Below are positions 13,401-24,900 of a stretch of DNA of 64,000 nt, in pieces; within the stretch, counting starts at the first letter, position 1; the number at the start of each line of letters is the position of its first letter. Origin of the DNA: Telmatactis stephensoni (taxonomy: Eukaryota; Cnidaria; Anthozoa; Actiniaria; Isophelliidae); NCBI GenBank assembly GCA_029948255.1, contig JALIZF010001525.1, positions 1 to 64,000 on the forward strand. The letters are read 5' to 3'. The notes below the pieces were generated by a model. The model had not been told where the DNA came from, ran no database searches, and worked only from the letters and a program-made list of their open reading frames with translations. The translations under genes and the position numbers were made by a program.

Positions 13401-16400
13401 TCCCCATGCATTGAATTGTTTGTTATAGGTGAAGAAGTCATCTGACCCAGCAAACAGTAAAGGTGAAAAGAAACTAGTTGTACCATCACTTGAAGATAGC
13501 AAAATGAAGCCACCTCAAAGGTACATGTCCAATTCCCCTAATGACTGAATAAACCCATCCCGTCACCAAATAAAGCCCCATCCAGATAAGTTCCATCTAC
13601 TACGTCAGTTTTTGGGACAAGCCCTGTGGTTTGAATAATATGCTCCTCCTTCTTTCTCTTTAGTTTCCTGATTTTATTAGCTGCTTTGATGTAACAGCAG
13701 AGCAACACTAGGAGAGGGGGTGCATGGCATTTGCACACCCTCCTGGGATGACTTTGGACCCCTTTAATTTTCTTCTTGCTACTTTTCCAACATATCCTCT
13801 GGATCCTTTTAGGCAGTTTCCAATTTCTATAACACCACATTCTCCCTCTTGATAGTCTCCTATGCAGCTGCAGTTTGTGTCATCACGCAACGCTTTAAAG
13901 TCCTTATGACACATAATTTTTTATTTTCAAACTTAGTTATTTTTAGAGAGCATAGTGAAGATCTTTTTACCCGGGTTTTCCTTACCTCGTATTTTCTGAG
14001 ATATGAAGGTTTCAAATGTCAAAATGCAATTTTGATGACGTAAGAGTAGGCAACACTGCAAACTTCTCATGGGTTTTACAAAAAGAGGACTTCAATTCGA
14101 GAGCCAGATTTTTCACTTAACAACAGGCTTTGCCAATGGAAATTAGTTACAAATGGAAAAATACAAGTAATTTAAATTCTCTTGTTTTTGTATAATAAAT
14201 GATTACTCCTCTTATGTCATCACATTTGCATTTTGAAATTTGAAACCTTAATATCTCAGAAAATATGGAGTCAGGAAAAACAAGATTAAAAGATCTTTAC
14301 TATGCTTTCTATCAAGAACTGAGTTTGGAAATAAAATATTATCCGTCATAGGGACTTTAAGGGAATGGAATGTTGCACTCGAGTAAGCAGCTGCTTGTTT
14401 GGGGAGAAAGCATTGTGTGATGACACAAACTGCAGCTGTGAAGGAGACTACCCTCTTGAAGAATAATCCTGGATCTGCACGTGTTACACAGAAACAACTC
14501 ATTTATGTTGCAGTTATATACATTTTCATTAGTTTTTTTTACAACACTTGATACTAATCTCGCGATCTGATTGGTTGATTAGAGTGTGTCAATAAGAGAC
14601 ACACTGCTGACGCGTTTCATCGCGCACGCTCGTTCTGTTGCCCTGTTTGATAAGGATTTTTTAACTTTTATCTCAAACTGTTTTAAAAAAACGAATTGAA
14701 GATGGTTTTGAGTTGTCGGTCCTCTTATTGACACACTCTTGACGTCATAAAATTTTCAAAATGTTTGAAGTTTTGAACATTTCATGACATCAAGGGTGTG
14801 TCAATAAGAGGACAGACAACTCAAAACCATCTTCAATTTGTTAAATTTTCCACTAGTTTGAATTTTTCTGAGGGTACACTTCAGATACATGTCTAGATTT
14901 TAGGTTCAATGATGGGTAACTGCAACAAGGACTTTAATGACAGGACGTCAATTGCAGAACTAAAACAAGTAGTAGTATAAGGAGGCAGCATGGCCGAGTG
15001 GTCGGAGCGTTGGTCTCGCAATCTGGCGGTCCCAGGTTCGATTCCCGCTCTGGCTACTAGCTGAGACTGAATTTGTTCCGATTTCGATTAGTCCAAATTC
15101 AGTTTCTCGGCCATGCTTGTAATATAGCTAACTGGTTTGCCTCCTTGCCAGTTGGGATTCTTAAACACTTTATGTTTGATTTACATTATTTAGTTGTGAT
15201 TATTTCAGTGGAGTGCCTGGAAACTAGCTGGATAGCTAAGCGCTCTTCCACTATAAACAAAGCATTTATTTATTTTTATTATTTAAAACAAAATTTCAAG
15301 TTGCAGAAAAAAGTAATTGTTGCATTGTTATGAAAATTAATTATTGCATTATTACATATTATTAGCAATGTTTATCATTTCTTCTAAACAGTACAAGTAC
15401 GGAAACCTTTAAAACGCCAATAGGAACCAAGAGCCTAAAGGAAGACATGAGAAGGGTTTCAGTGAAAGATACACCTGAAAATGCAGTGAAAACTGAGAAA
15501 CCATTACAAAACGTTAGTCCAATTCCAGAGACTTTGAACATCAGTGATGATGGTAACGTCTTTGTAGCTGATACTCCTGCTAAAGCACCCTCTAAACCAT
15601 CAATATCTTCATATTTCATAAGTAACAAGAAAAGCAAAGATGCTGTTCCTGATAGTTTAGGTTTGGATGCAAGTCGAAGTCAGCGCGAGAGCGAATCTTG
15701 CTTTAAAGAGGATGATGGCATTTCTTCGCTCCAAAAATTTGAAAGAAATGCAAAGAAACCTGAAGTAGTCCCCGACAGCTTGAATCTCAATCTTAGTGAG
15801 AGTGAAACTGAATGTGAATCAGTCAAAGACAACGACAAACGCACTGTATTTTCAACTGTTACTTCGAAGGAAAAAGCGAAAAAAGAGGGAATAGTTCCTG
15901 ACAGTGTAGGCTTTGAAGTTTCTGAAACTGTAGCAGACATCGAAAGAAAGAAATCTCTTGTTGAACAAGATGCTATTCCTGAGAGTATGGAAATTGAAGA
16001 CGATTATACAGGAATGTCTTTATCAAGGAACAATTCACAAACTAATTCTGTAAAAGAGGAAAATCGCACGTCTGACTTGAATTCACTCAAGAGAAGAAGG
16101 CTGACAGATGCCGATGATTCAGAGTCTGAAAAGCAAAAACTATCAAATAAAAGAATTAAGAATGAGTCGAGTTTTGATAGACATGAAGTGGAACTGGGTG
16201 AAGGTAGATTCTCTGATGAACTGCGCAAGAATCAGAATACTGAACTAGAGCATATTAAAGGCAGTAAGATAGTTAGCCAAGGTGATGTCAAAAGTGCAAA
16301 GCAAGAAAGTGTTGGTGAACCGTCTGGTGTCTCTACTCAATCACAAAACACGGTTTCTAACGGATTTCTTATTTCTACAAGAGTTGCCATGAAGGTAATA

Positions 16401-19400
16401 GCAATCAATTATACCAAGAGACCATAATACTAAGAGAGCGAAACTCAGTATTGATGTCTGTGCGATAGTACAGTAACTTAGTAACTTCGCCATCGCGCGC
16501 GCAAGGCCCTCAACCAATAGAATTTGATTTTTGACGTGCGCGTGGACGGGACCGTTTGAATTCTATTGGTTGAGGCCCTTGCGCGCGCGATAGCGAAGTT
16601 ACTAAAAATAGCCTTAGTCGCCACGAACATCGCACAGACATCAAAACTGAGTTTCGCTCTCTTAGTATTATGGTCTCTTGATTATACACACTATGTGACA
16701 CATGCATAAAAACAAGCGAATATTAAACACAATCGCACTAATCCCTATAAGTAGTACAGCCACTCAGCATTTAGGATGCTGTTGCAGTATTTGGCTTTTT
16801 CCTTTATATTTTGCGGGTATTTTTTCCGAGGAATTTTCTATGATGTGGGATAACTCCTCTTGTATTCACAAAGCAATTACAATTCATGCATGAAGATAAA
16901 TGGCAATATTTTTCAAACTAAAGTAAAGCTATTTTCTTGTCCTAACCACGTCATGGTCATGGATAAAATGTCTGTATATTACAATCTTTACAGCACTTAA
17001 TCTCGCAATCTGATTGGTCGATTGGAGACTGTGTCAATAAGAGGACAGACACTAATTGCACTGTTGGCGCGCGCGCTCGTTCTGTTAATGTTGTAGTAAC
17101 AATTTTGTCAGTGAACTCACTCATTCCGTAAGAGTGCATGCGCCCTTGCGTCACGCTCAAAACTCGTAGACGGTGCGTAGGAAAGGGAAGGTTGCGCGCC
17201 CAACTTAGATCTTTCTGGAACAAATGAGAGCTAACGATTCTGCGAGGTGAATTTCATAATATTTTCTTGTTAAAAATCGGACGAAATCCAATGGCACACT
17301 ACATCTGTGAATCAACAATAAGAGGGAAACACCAAACTGAACAAATGATATATTGACGTATTCAAAAACTTTTGGTCTATGCTAACCACTGTCGTACATA
17401 TTTATCAGTTTAATTGTCGCAATCTTATCTGTAGACTTCATCTAAAGAGATCCCAAAACCACTTCCTGTACAAAATGGCCACAGTAATGGCGAGCTCAAC
17501 GAAGATGATCTACCAAAAAACTTAGTCGTAGTGGACGTAGTTTCTCTTGTTGTGCGAAAACCCGGAGAGAAACGAACTACGACTTCAACTGAAGTTATTG
17601 GCAAAAACTTTAAGAAGTTCAAAAAAGTAAGCCGGATCCACACTGTCTTTTTTTGTCTCGCTATTCTCAATGCACTCTCTGTTCCTAGGAACAATTGTTT
17701 CAAGGTGTCTGTCTTACACAATAGTATTAACATCTTATTATTAATGGTCTTATGGGGCTTTTAAGCACAATTTAACAACCAGTTGGATTAGATAGAGTTA
17801 CATATCGAAGGATATCCTCTAGAAGTAATAAAAAAGATTGAAACTCGACAAAACCCTACCACAATTATGGAATTGAAGAGCTGTTGTAAGTTAAATTTTG
17901 TGATAATTTCTTCCAGCAATGGTATGCAGGTTGTGAGAGACGATTGCCCAGGATTATTGGTGGCAGTGATTTAGTTGCACATCAAGCTTTATCTAATGTA
18001 CAACATGAAGACTGGTTTATAGAAGCAAGAGAGGTACGTAGTAGAGCAGTAATTTAGTCGTACATCAAGCGTTATCTAATGTAGAACATGAAGGCTGGTT
18101 TATAGAAGCAAGAGAGGTACGTAGTAGAGCAGTGATTTAGTTGTACATCAAGCTTTATCTATAATGTAGAACATGAAGACTGGTTTATAGAAGCAAGAGA
18201 GGTACGTAGTAGAGCAGTTTTCGTATAACTGTGTACTAAAGCAGGCCATTCACGGCACGGTTACAGTCTTACAGACGCGACACAGTCCTGTCCGATTCAC
18301 ACTCATACAAAAAATACTCTGGTAGTAACTAATCCTCTAAACCCTATTTCCTCAATGACATAGATAACAGGTTTTACTTACTGCGGTAAAACGGGCAACA
18401 AAATCGTGCAACATTTCGTGCAACATTGTTGCGTTGCAAGTTGCAGAGCAAATGTTGCTCGTATTACCCCCTGTGCGGATCAAATTTTCCTTGTTACAAA
18501 GATGAGAGAGGGCTTCTAATTCGTTGAAAAAAGAAAATATATAAGACACAGAGTGAATAAAGAAGCAGCAAAAGTTAGATTTTTCAACAAAACGGAAGTA
18601 AAATATCCCGCAAATGCGCAATAACAAAAATGAGTCCTTTGTGTCAGGTGCGCATCGCTTTACCGGAAATCAAGTGGTTCCCGCCGAAAACGTGCACGCG
18701 TGCGCCTATCACCAAAGCAAGACATCTTGCATAGCAACCGTTACATGGCAACGTTATATGTCAGTACACCCTTAACGCACAATTTAATGTACGGCCTCAT
18801 TGATTCATTTCGTAGTCGTCCGCTTTTGTAAGAAAGGTTGAGAGTCTGCATTCACACCAACCAGTTAAACTAGTTTAAAAGTGGTTTAACTAAACAAGGT
18901 TAAAAAATACTTGCTCATAACATGCGCACCTCACAACTAAAAGAGGTGAAAACCTGTTTGATTTACATATCATGCCAAGGTTGTTTGGAATTTGTCTTGT
19001 GAAAGTAAGACGACAGGGCCGGGTTATCAACAAACTGGAAAAATCAAAACCTGGTTTAGTTTAACTAGTTTAGTTGGTGTGAATGCAGTCAGTTTATGAG
19101 TAGAAAACCAAATATACACTGAACTAAAAGTTATTGTTGTATCAGGCAACACAGGAGCAAGAGCGAAGAGACAGAATGGAAGAACAGTTATTCATGTAAG
19201 ACTATAGCAGGGTGTCAAGTTCCTATTATTTCCTATTGTTTCCTATTTTTTTAACTGATTCCTATTTCCTCCTCTTTTTTTGAGAAAACCTCCTATTTTT
19301 CCTATTTATTCAGCTTAGAACCAAAGAAAAATATAAATAAATTTAAAGAATGTTGTTTGCACTCTAGCACTTATTTTCATGTACAAATTATACAATTTAA

Positions 19401-20430
19401 AGTGCCTATAAAGTCTAGCCAGAAATAATTTCTCTCAAAAGAACTTGGCCTCTCAAACAAAAATATTTTGAAAAGTGGGTCTTTCAATTCTGTTGATCGG
19501 GAAAAACTGCTGCAAAGTTGGAGAAAAAGCACATTTTGGGCATCCTGTGGAAAACTTTGTGAGAACCCTGGGAGACTGAGACCCAGGAATGAAGCTCTTA
19601 ATATCCTTGTATATTGTTGTTGGTATACACTATTAATATTTAACTTCTGCTTCAAATTCTACTACTTTGATATAGCTATTTTCAGCTCTTTCTTTGAGTC
19701 TAAATGCCGTGATTCCTGACATTACGTCACAATATGCCTTACATTACGTCACAATGTCAAAGTTTATTATCAACCAAATGAGTTTATTATTAACCAAATT
19801 CGTCCCAGCCTTCCAAAGAACGCGGATTTTTGTCTGGAGCGACAGCTTTGAACAGACAGATACATTGGAAAAAACCTTACATCTTTGATGTCGCTTTAAT
19901 TATATTTTGCCAAGATACTCAACTTTTAAAAAATATACAGTTTCGCTAGGGCTGATTCTATGACAACACTTGATGTTATGGGATGTATGTGGAAACATGT
20001 TCATATTGATTTAATTTTTATGCACTGTCACATAAAGTGTTCTGAAGCTAGCTGAAATACTAAAAATGTTGTTAATATCAAATTCAAAAACAAATGTATA
20101 TGTTACTATTTAAAAGAGTCATTATTCTATCCACTACTAACAGTTCTATAGGAGGAGTGCTATTAGATCGCCTATCTAACCACTACCAATAATCCTATTT
20201 TTTCCTATTTATGAGCATATTTTCCTATTTTCTTCCTGTTTTTCCCTTCAAATTTTCCTATTTTCCTATTAATTTTTGCAAGCTTAGTGCTTGACACCCT
20301 GCTATAGTACTAAGACTTTATTTGTAAGTTGTATTATGATACATTTTATATCATCATGGCTGATGGATTTTTTTATTGCAGGTCTGACGCTGGCTTACCA
20401 CAACGAAGAAAAAGACAACCTAGAAAATAG
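4448..20430 (+). CDS. NBN: Nibrin (NBS1), MRE11-RAD50-NBN complex subunit, 17 exons
   Basis: NBN recruits MRE11-RAD50 and ATM to DNA double-strand breaks in the nucleus. Exons: 4448-4454, 4667-4720, 5411-5493, 6125-6267, 6340-6425, 9748-9824, 10523-10626, 11307-11427, 11589-11782, 12421-12512, 12573-12673, 13429-13520, 15392-16394, 17435-17626, 17917-18033, 19146-19195, 20382-20430. All are GT/AG, and the phases add up to 854 aa (human ~754). Exon 1 supplies only two codons and one base. FHA domain (res. ~5-105): VGRK, SISRKHA, KYGTTING. Tandem BRCT region (~110-320): HLVMDG, FHGKMFFFLSAKQ, CGGSAVLLEV, then KKRPIPESELGLAI. A long acidic linker follows (exon 13). KNFKKFKK (end of exon 14) is the MRE11-binding motif, then LPRIIGGSDLVAH. 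The C-terminus EEQLF...RRKRQPRK matches the ATM-contact tail. Exon 1 and exons 16-17 are the least certain, but the frame supports them. No broken exon is seen. Confidence 0.95.
4862..5219. mobile_element. Foldback element, 358 bp, in NBN intron 2
   Basis: Near-perfect inverted repeat with ends CACAGGTAGCCCAAGTTCA and its complement. The arms meet near 5025 around a short loop. Both sides carry the 7-bp duplication CTTTAAC. Non-coding. Confidence 0.85.
6568..8539. mobile_element. Giant foldback element (~2 kb) in NBN intron 5, TTAA-flanked
   Basis: Arms of roughly 810 bp (6568-~7378 and ~7727-8539) are inverted copies of each other, with a ~350-bp unique centre. The ends read GGTGACTCCCTA and its inverse, and both are flanked by TTAA. 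This fits a TTAA-specific (piggyBac/Kolobok-type) target. The same short open frames appear on opposite strands in each arm, which only reflects the inversion. No transposase was recognised. The arms are almost identical, so the element is young or under gene conversion. Confidence 0.85.
8540..9747. other. Remainder of NBN intron 5, no gene seen
   Basis: AT-rich sequence. An open frame of about 130 codons lies on the minus strand at 9050-9442. It is rich in Asn/Ser/Glu with NSNE-type repeats arising from a TTTGAGTTCA-like simple repeat, and has no recognisable domain. It is not called a gene. Confidence 0.5.
10016..10258. repeat. Two adjacent palindromes with CCTAAAGGCTCG / CCGTAGGCGAGG loops
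   Basis: The first hairpin (about 10019-10125) pairs TATGGATATCCCACTTGTCACTTGTATTTTC with its inverse across a CGCCTAAAGGCTCG centre. The second (about 10160-10256) pairs GTGTTTTATCGG..ATAAAGATCC around GAGCCGTAGGCGAG. Both lie in NBN intron 6. Confidence 0.7.
11130..11205 (-). repeat. tRNA-derived fragment (SINE relic) in NBN intron 7
   Basis: The minus strand reads TAGCTCAGTTGGTGGAGC, a classic pol III A box, followed by GACATCTTTCCCAGGGG and a weakened B-box region GGGTCCAAATCC. The acceptor stem is not intact, so this is a SINE or pseudo-tRNA rather than a functional gene. Confidence 0.6.
13285..13350. repeat. Simple repeat (ATTC)n/(ATCC)n
   Basis: Tetranucleotide tract TTCATTCATTCATTCATCCATC in NBN intron 11. 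Confidence 0.8.
13848..14460. repeat. Imperfect foldback element in NBN intron 12
   Basis: Arms of ~210 bp around 13850-14045 and 14205-14455 are inverted and diverged. Examples are CTCAGAAAATATGG against TCTGAGATATGAAG, and ACACAAACTGCAGCTG against CAGCTGCAGTTTGTGT. Non-coding MITE relic. Confidence 0.65.
14693..14850. repeat. Foldback with TCCTCTTATTGACACAC arms
   Basis: The arms AATTGAAGATGGTTTTGAGTTGTC and CCTCTTATTGACACACTC pair with their inverses, with a centre near 14768. Related single arms occur at 14590-14640, 17030-17080 and 20885-20965, so a dispersed family is present. These often start with a CGATCTGATTGGTYGATT box. Confidence 0.7.
14983..15300 (+). mobile_element. tRNA-derived SINE in NBN intron 12
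   Basis: The head looks like a tRNA. The A box is TGGCCGAGTGGTCGG and the B box GGTTCGATTCCCG, spaced ~35 bp apart. A non-tRNA body follows (CAGTTTCTCGGCCATGC, AGTGGAGTGCCTGG, GCGCTCTTCCAC) with an AT-rich tail ending near 15300. The sequence is too long and too far from a cloverleaf to be a working tRNA gene. Confidence 0.75.
16415..16680. mobile_element. Palindromic MITE (CAAGAGACC family) with 7-bp duplication
   Basis: A 266-bp foldback with ends CAAGAGACCATAATACTAAG and inverse, and exact ATTATAC duplications at 16408-16414 and 16681-16687. The loop side includes GCGCGCGC-rich arms and ATTCTATTGGTTGAGG. It lies only 14-20 nt downstream of the exon 13 splice donor of NBN (donor at 16395). 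Confidence 0.9.
17966..18225 (+). repeat. Tandem triplication of the NBN exon 15 end and its splice donor
   Basis: An ~87-bp unit (TAGTTGCACATCAAGC...GAAGCAAGAGAG then GTACGTAGTAGAGCAG) is present three times. Unit 1 is coding (end of exon 15). Units 2 and 3 lie in the intron but keep intact AGAGAG-GTACGTAG donors near 18117 and 18206. Reading past the first donor meets an in-frame TAG within ~9 codons. Confidence 0.9.
18846..19093. repeat. Foldback element in NBN intron 15
   Basis: Ends CTGCATTCACACCAAC...TTAAACTAG and inverse (CTAGTTTAGTTGGTGTGAATGCAG), with a unique centre of ~170 bp. Non-coding. Confidence 0.75.
19208..20301. mobile_element. TIR element (hAT-like ends) filling NBN intron 16
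   Basis: Termini CAGGGTGTCAAG and CTTGACACCCTG, both flanked by CTATAG. CAGGG-type ends are common in hAT elements, but a clean 8-bp duplication is not visible. Both subterminal regions carry TTTCCTATT repeats; the ~900-bp interior has no transposase. It begins 12 nt after the exon 16 donor. Without it the intron would be ~90 bp. Confidence 0.75.
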
Positions 20431-21999
20431 GAACACAAAACCGAGATAGTAACTAGATAGACTATAGATTTAGTCATGATCGATACGCCATTCGACTGAA
20501 GGCAAAAGTTGAAGTTCTTCGATAAAAATTGTTCATTGATTTGAAATAAGATGATAATTTGGATAAATTTTATAACATTTCTAACGCGTAGACCATTTGG
20601 ATCGGTACTCCACGTCATTGATTTGACTAGTAATTTTCACGCCGATCACTCAGTTGATATCAAAACGAATTGTCGCGGACATTGGGAATCAGTGTCAAGA
20701 ACAGTGCGCAGATCGTGTTGATGATGATAATTTAAAGCTTATACCACATCTAGCAACGGTGTTGAAAGTAACCAAATTTAACGACCATTGCTACTGTGTG
20801 TTTGAAAGTAGATACCGATCGTGTGGAGTCATCAATAGTATTATCGACTTTACAGGTTATGTGGACACCGTACCAAAGTTAACCGTGTCCGTTGTCTGTC
20901 CTCTTATTGACACACTCTTGATGCCAAAACTTTGCAGTGAAATTACTCAAAACTATCTTCAATTTGTTAAGTATTCATTATCGATCTGCCAATCCACGGG
21001 AACCGTGTCTTTCGAAAAGGATCGAAAGGGGAATTCGCCCTTTCGTTCACTGGTCTTCACTAGGAACATTAACCTAAATGGTTAGGAAGTGCTTCACTGA
21101 CAATGATAAAACCCTTAAAAATTCCAGTAAATCCCCTTTAAGGAGTTCTATCCATTTATAAAATTCTGAGTCAGTTTGTTTCTGATGACAGATGTTTATT
21201 GCAGTTTTAATTTTTTTATCAGTGACCGTCCAATATCCCGTCATTTTGAATATACCTTTATTACAAATTATAATATAGCTCAATTATAACACACGTTCTG
21301 ATTGCCTGAGAGACCACCAAAATCTATGCTCTATTTCACCGGTAAAGACATGATTTTCTGACGAATGAGTATATCAGCAAATTTTACTTTAGTAAAGAAA
21401 AACCAAAACTTAAAATTAAACTACAAAAGACTTTCCATCTTTCCAGTCTCGTTTAAATTTACAAACTGAGCTTCATTGTCGGACAATAGCAATATAAAAT
21501 GTGTAAATATTCAAAGAAAATGACTCGAATGAGCATGTACTTTCAAACAACGCCAGTCTAAATCCAGTCAAACTAGTTTGTTATAGCCTGAGTTACAGGA
21601 AAAACCTGAAGGAACTAGGATTCATGCCTACGGCTCGTGATTTTCAAACTTTTCTCGTGTTTCTCCCAACACCACGCGTGCTCGAGCTCTATTTAAGGAA
21701 TATAAAACGCGCGCGCATGTCTCTGTACTGTGATATAAACACGATGGAAGATGTAGAGCAAGAGAAAAGCAAGATTAGGAACACGAGGCGTAGCCGAGTG
21801 TTTCTCTTGCTTTTCGAGTGCTCTACATCTTCCAGAGTGTTTATATCACAGTACAGAGACATAAGCGATCGTTTTATATTCTTTATAAAATATTTTCGAC
21901 GTTTTTTGAGCGAGCCATGTTCTGATATAAACATGGTAGCTAGCCAATCAGCGCGCGCGTTATATCTCAAATATTTTATAATTCATAGAAATCTATCTT
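20431..21999. other. Intergenic region between NBN and the transporter, convergent
   Basis: NBN (+) and transporter copy A (-) converge here. An open frame at 20654-21085 (+) has no recognised motif. Part of it (about 20658-20725) resembles 37482-37550, which lies the same way downstream of transporter copy B, so it may belong to the duplicated block. A foldback lies at 21690-21980. Confidence 0.5.
21690..21980. repeat. Foldback with GAGGCGTAGCCGAGTG loop
   Basis: The arms ATGTCTCTGTACTGTGATATAAACAC and GAAGATGTAGAGCA pair with their inverses around ACACGAGGCGTAGCCGAGTG. The outer arms carry GCGCGCGC and ATATAAAACG segments. It belongs to the same loop type as 10160-10256 and 23985-24135. 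Confidence 0.75.
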
Positions 22000-24900
22000 C
22001 TATTGCTTAACTAAGAACCCATTTCTGACATTGACGTGGGATATCTGACATTGAGTAGCAGTTGACTCTGGAAAGAAATCCAGTCTGAAAGATAAAAAAG
22101 AAGTTTTAAATTTTATAAAACTGCACCTTGATGTTTCACATTGCGAAATAGTTTTATTTTTGATTCCCTCATGTGTTTTGTCTTTCTGCATGTGTGTCTG
22201 TTTGTCTGACTGTCTTCGTGTTTGTTTTTCTCCGTTTGTTTGTTTGTTTGCATTTGATTCATTGACCAAGCGATCGAGTGGCTGGATGAATGATTGTAAA
22301 GCGGCTGGAATTAACAGTCCTATATTCACACGGGAAATTTTCTCCAGATTATTCAGATATTTAAATTACTGGCCGACCGGAAGAGGAGTGCTACACTAGA
22401 ATAGATAAACTCACCAAGACAACGTAAAACACACTTGGGTGTGGCTTTCCTATAGATGAAGATATAGTACACAGGAAGCCCGGCAAGTATCAAAACCACT
22501 GACATTGAAGACTCAAACGGTGCTTTGATGAAAGGCGTGATGGTCATGTACAGTGAAATAAGTAGAAATATCACAGGAATGATGATAGGGAGCTGTGGAG
22601 AAAAGACGGATATCGGACAAATATATAGAACGGCCATGGCGTGATATCAATCATAAGATAATCAATTATCTGTATTTTACTTTATAGATTTTACATAACC
22701 AATAGCCTTAAAGGAAGAAAGAAAAATCGTGCACAATAAAAGTGCCAGAAAAAAATTCGTGCATGTTGAAAAAAATTCCTGTACCGCCACGTAGGACAAA
22801 AGAAAAAATTCCTGCACAAAAATATTGCCAACTTCCTCCCACTCCCCTTCAAAAATCTTTGCTCCTTCTGTGTCCGTTTTTAAGAGGCCAAAGTGTATAC
22901 AACAGCTCCGATCACGGACACTGTTATTGGTCCCTTCTGGGTGACATAGATATTCAACTAAACTTCACCTTGAATGGTCTTTTTATCTGTGGTCTTTTAT
23001 ACCTTGTCCATAAGAGACCGGTGATAGTAGTTAGGTTTACGATCCATATAGCGCTACTGAACAAACGTAGCAAGGATTGAATGGAGGTCTTATCGGGAAT
23101 CAACAGTGCACATCCAAGGAAGGTCTATAAATAATTATATATCATAATTGGTATATTACACGCTCACTGATTGGTCGGAAACCGTACGTGTGTGATTATA
23201 GAACAGATGCAGGTATGACGTCACAGAATCTTACGCGTTCTCTGATTGGTAAACATGTCGATAGATATCTAAACAAATAGATTCAATTTGCCATAGGATT
23301 GTAGACGGCAAAATTGTTTGAGAGCCTTGCGCGCGCGATGGCGAAGTTACTAAAAATAGCCTTAGTCACCGAGAGCATCGCACAGACATCAATACTGAGT
23401 TTCGCTTTCTTAGTATTATGGTCTCTTGGAATAAGGTAGTCTATCATATGGTGCCTATTAACGATACTTTCACATTTCTTTCTCTAGAAGACTACTGTCG
23501 TCTGTTTTTGTATCCACATTTATGTAGGTCTTTTATCATAAATTCGTTCTATTATTAGTCTCCTAAGCGTCATGACAGAACAGCAGTCACATACTTTAAG
23601 TTAAGGCGGCGATATACGAGAAAAAAACCCTCAACTTGTCGCGCAACATTGTTGCGTTGCAGGTTTTTGATCGATCGTTTTTCACCTCGCGATCTCAATT
23701 TTTTGTTGCGTGACAAGTTGAAATCGCGAGGTGAAAAACGCGCAACATCGATCAAAAACCTGTAACGCAACAATGTTGCGCGACAAGTTGAGCTGAGGGT
23801 TCTTGTATCTCGTATTTCGCCGCCTTTATACCTTGAATAACATGGCAAATATGGGTATTCGCTTGGTTCTGTGGATCATGGCCATGAAACTGGGCAGGTG
23901 ACCTTCACGGGCGGCTGAAAACACCACTCTAAAGACAAAGAAAATTAATGGAAACTGGTGTAGAAATAGAAAACGAGACAGCGTGCTATGTTGAGTTATA
24001 GAAGCACGCGGGAATTGTAAGAAGACGAGAGAAGTGTTAGGAGAAGCACGAGGCGTAGCCGAGTGCTTCGCAACATTTCTCGAGTCTTACAATTCCCGCG
24101 TGCTTCTATAACTCAACATAGCACTGTTGCCGAGTTTTCTTTTTCTTTTATAAAATACAGTTGAAGTTGTATTTTCTTTTTTCGTTGGAGAAAGTTTGAA
24201 AATCTGCGAGCGCGTGCTGTGTGTTCTCATAGAGAACGCGTGTCCTTTGGCCAATCAGAGCGCACGTTCTATCATAGTTATTTTATCATTTTCGATGGAG
24301 AACATGTTTTACGGCTTTCAAGCAAGACGGCCATATGGCCGCTTACTCAGTGACCTGTACAGTGGCGTAGCGGGGGGAAATCGATCCCACTTTTACAAAA
24401 TGGGCCAATGCAGGTATAGGAAACGAAACACCTTTTGTTGTTTTGGTATTCAATGGATATGCTTTTCACAAAACTGCAACAACAGCTGGACCACATTTTA
24501 AGGAGATATTTTGCAAGGTCACGTATTATAGCTTACATCTCCTTAAACATAAGTGGTGATCCTGCGATAAGGGCAGTTTTGTAAAGAACACATTAAAGCA
24601 AAGCTTAAATCATATGAGAGGTATAGGGAGGCTGCTAGGGAGGTGGTTAAGTAGGAGGATATAAATAGGTCGTTACGTGTATAGGTAGGTAGGAAGATGG
24701 ATAGGCAGTCACAAAGGGAAGTTGTTCGGTTGGTTAATCAGTTACCTCCCATAACCAAAAAGGCTTCCATTTCCAGAACCAAATACAGAAGCTGCTACAA
24801 ACAGTGGTATAACACGGGCCACAGTTGCTCCATACGCTCGATATCCAAAGGTCTAGGAATAAACTGACTTCAGTTACCAGTTAACATACTATTCAGATTA

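Noticed and set aside
14985..15058. tRNA gene
   Set aside because: Pol III boxes are present but the acceptor stem does not close and a SINE body follows.
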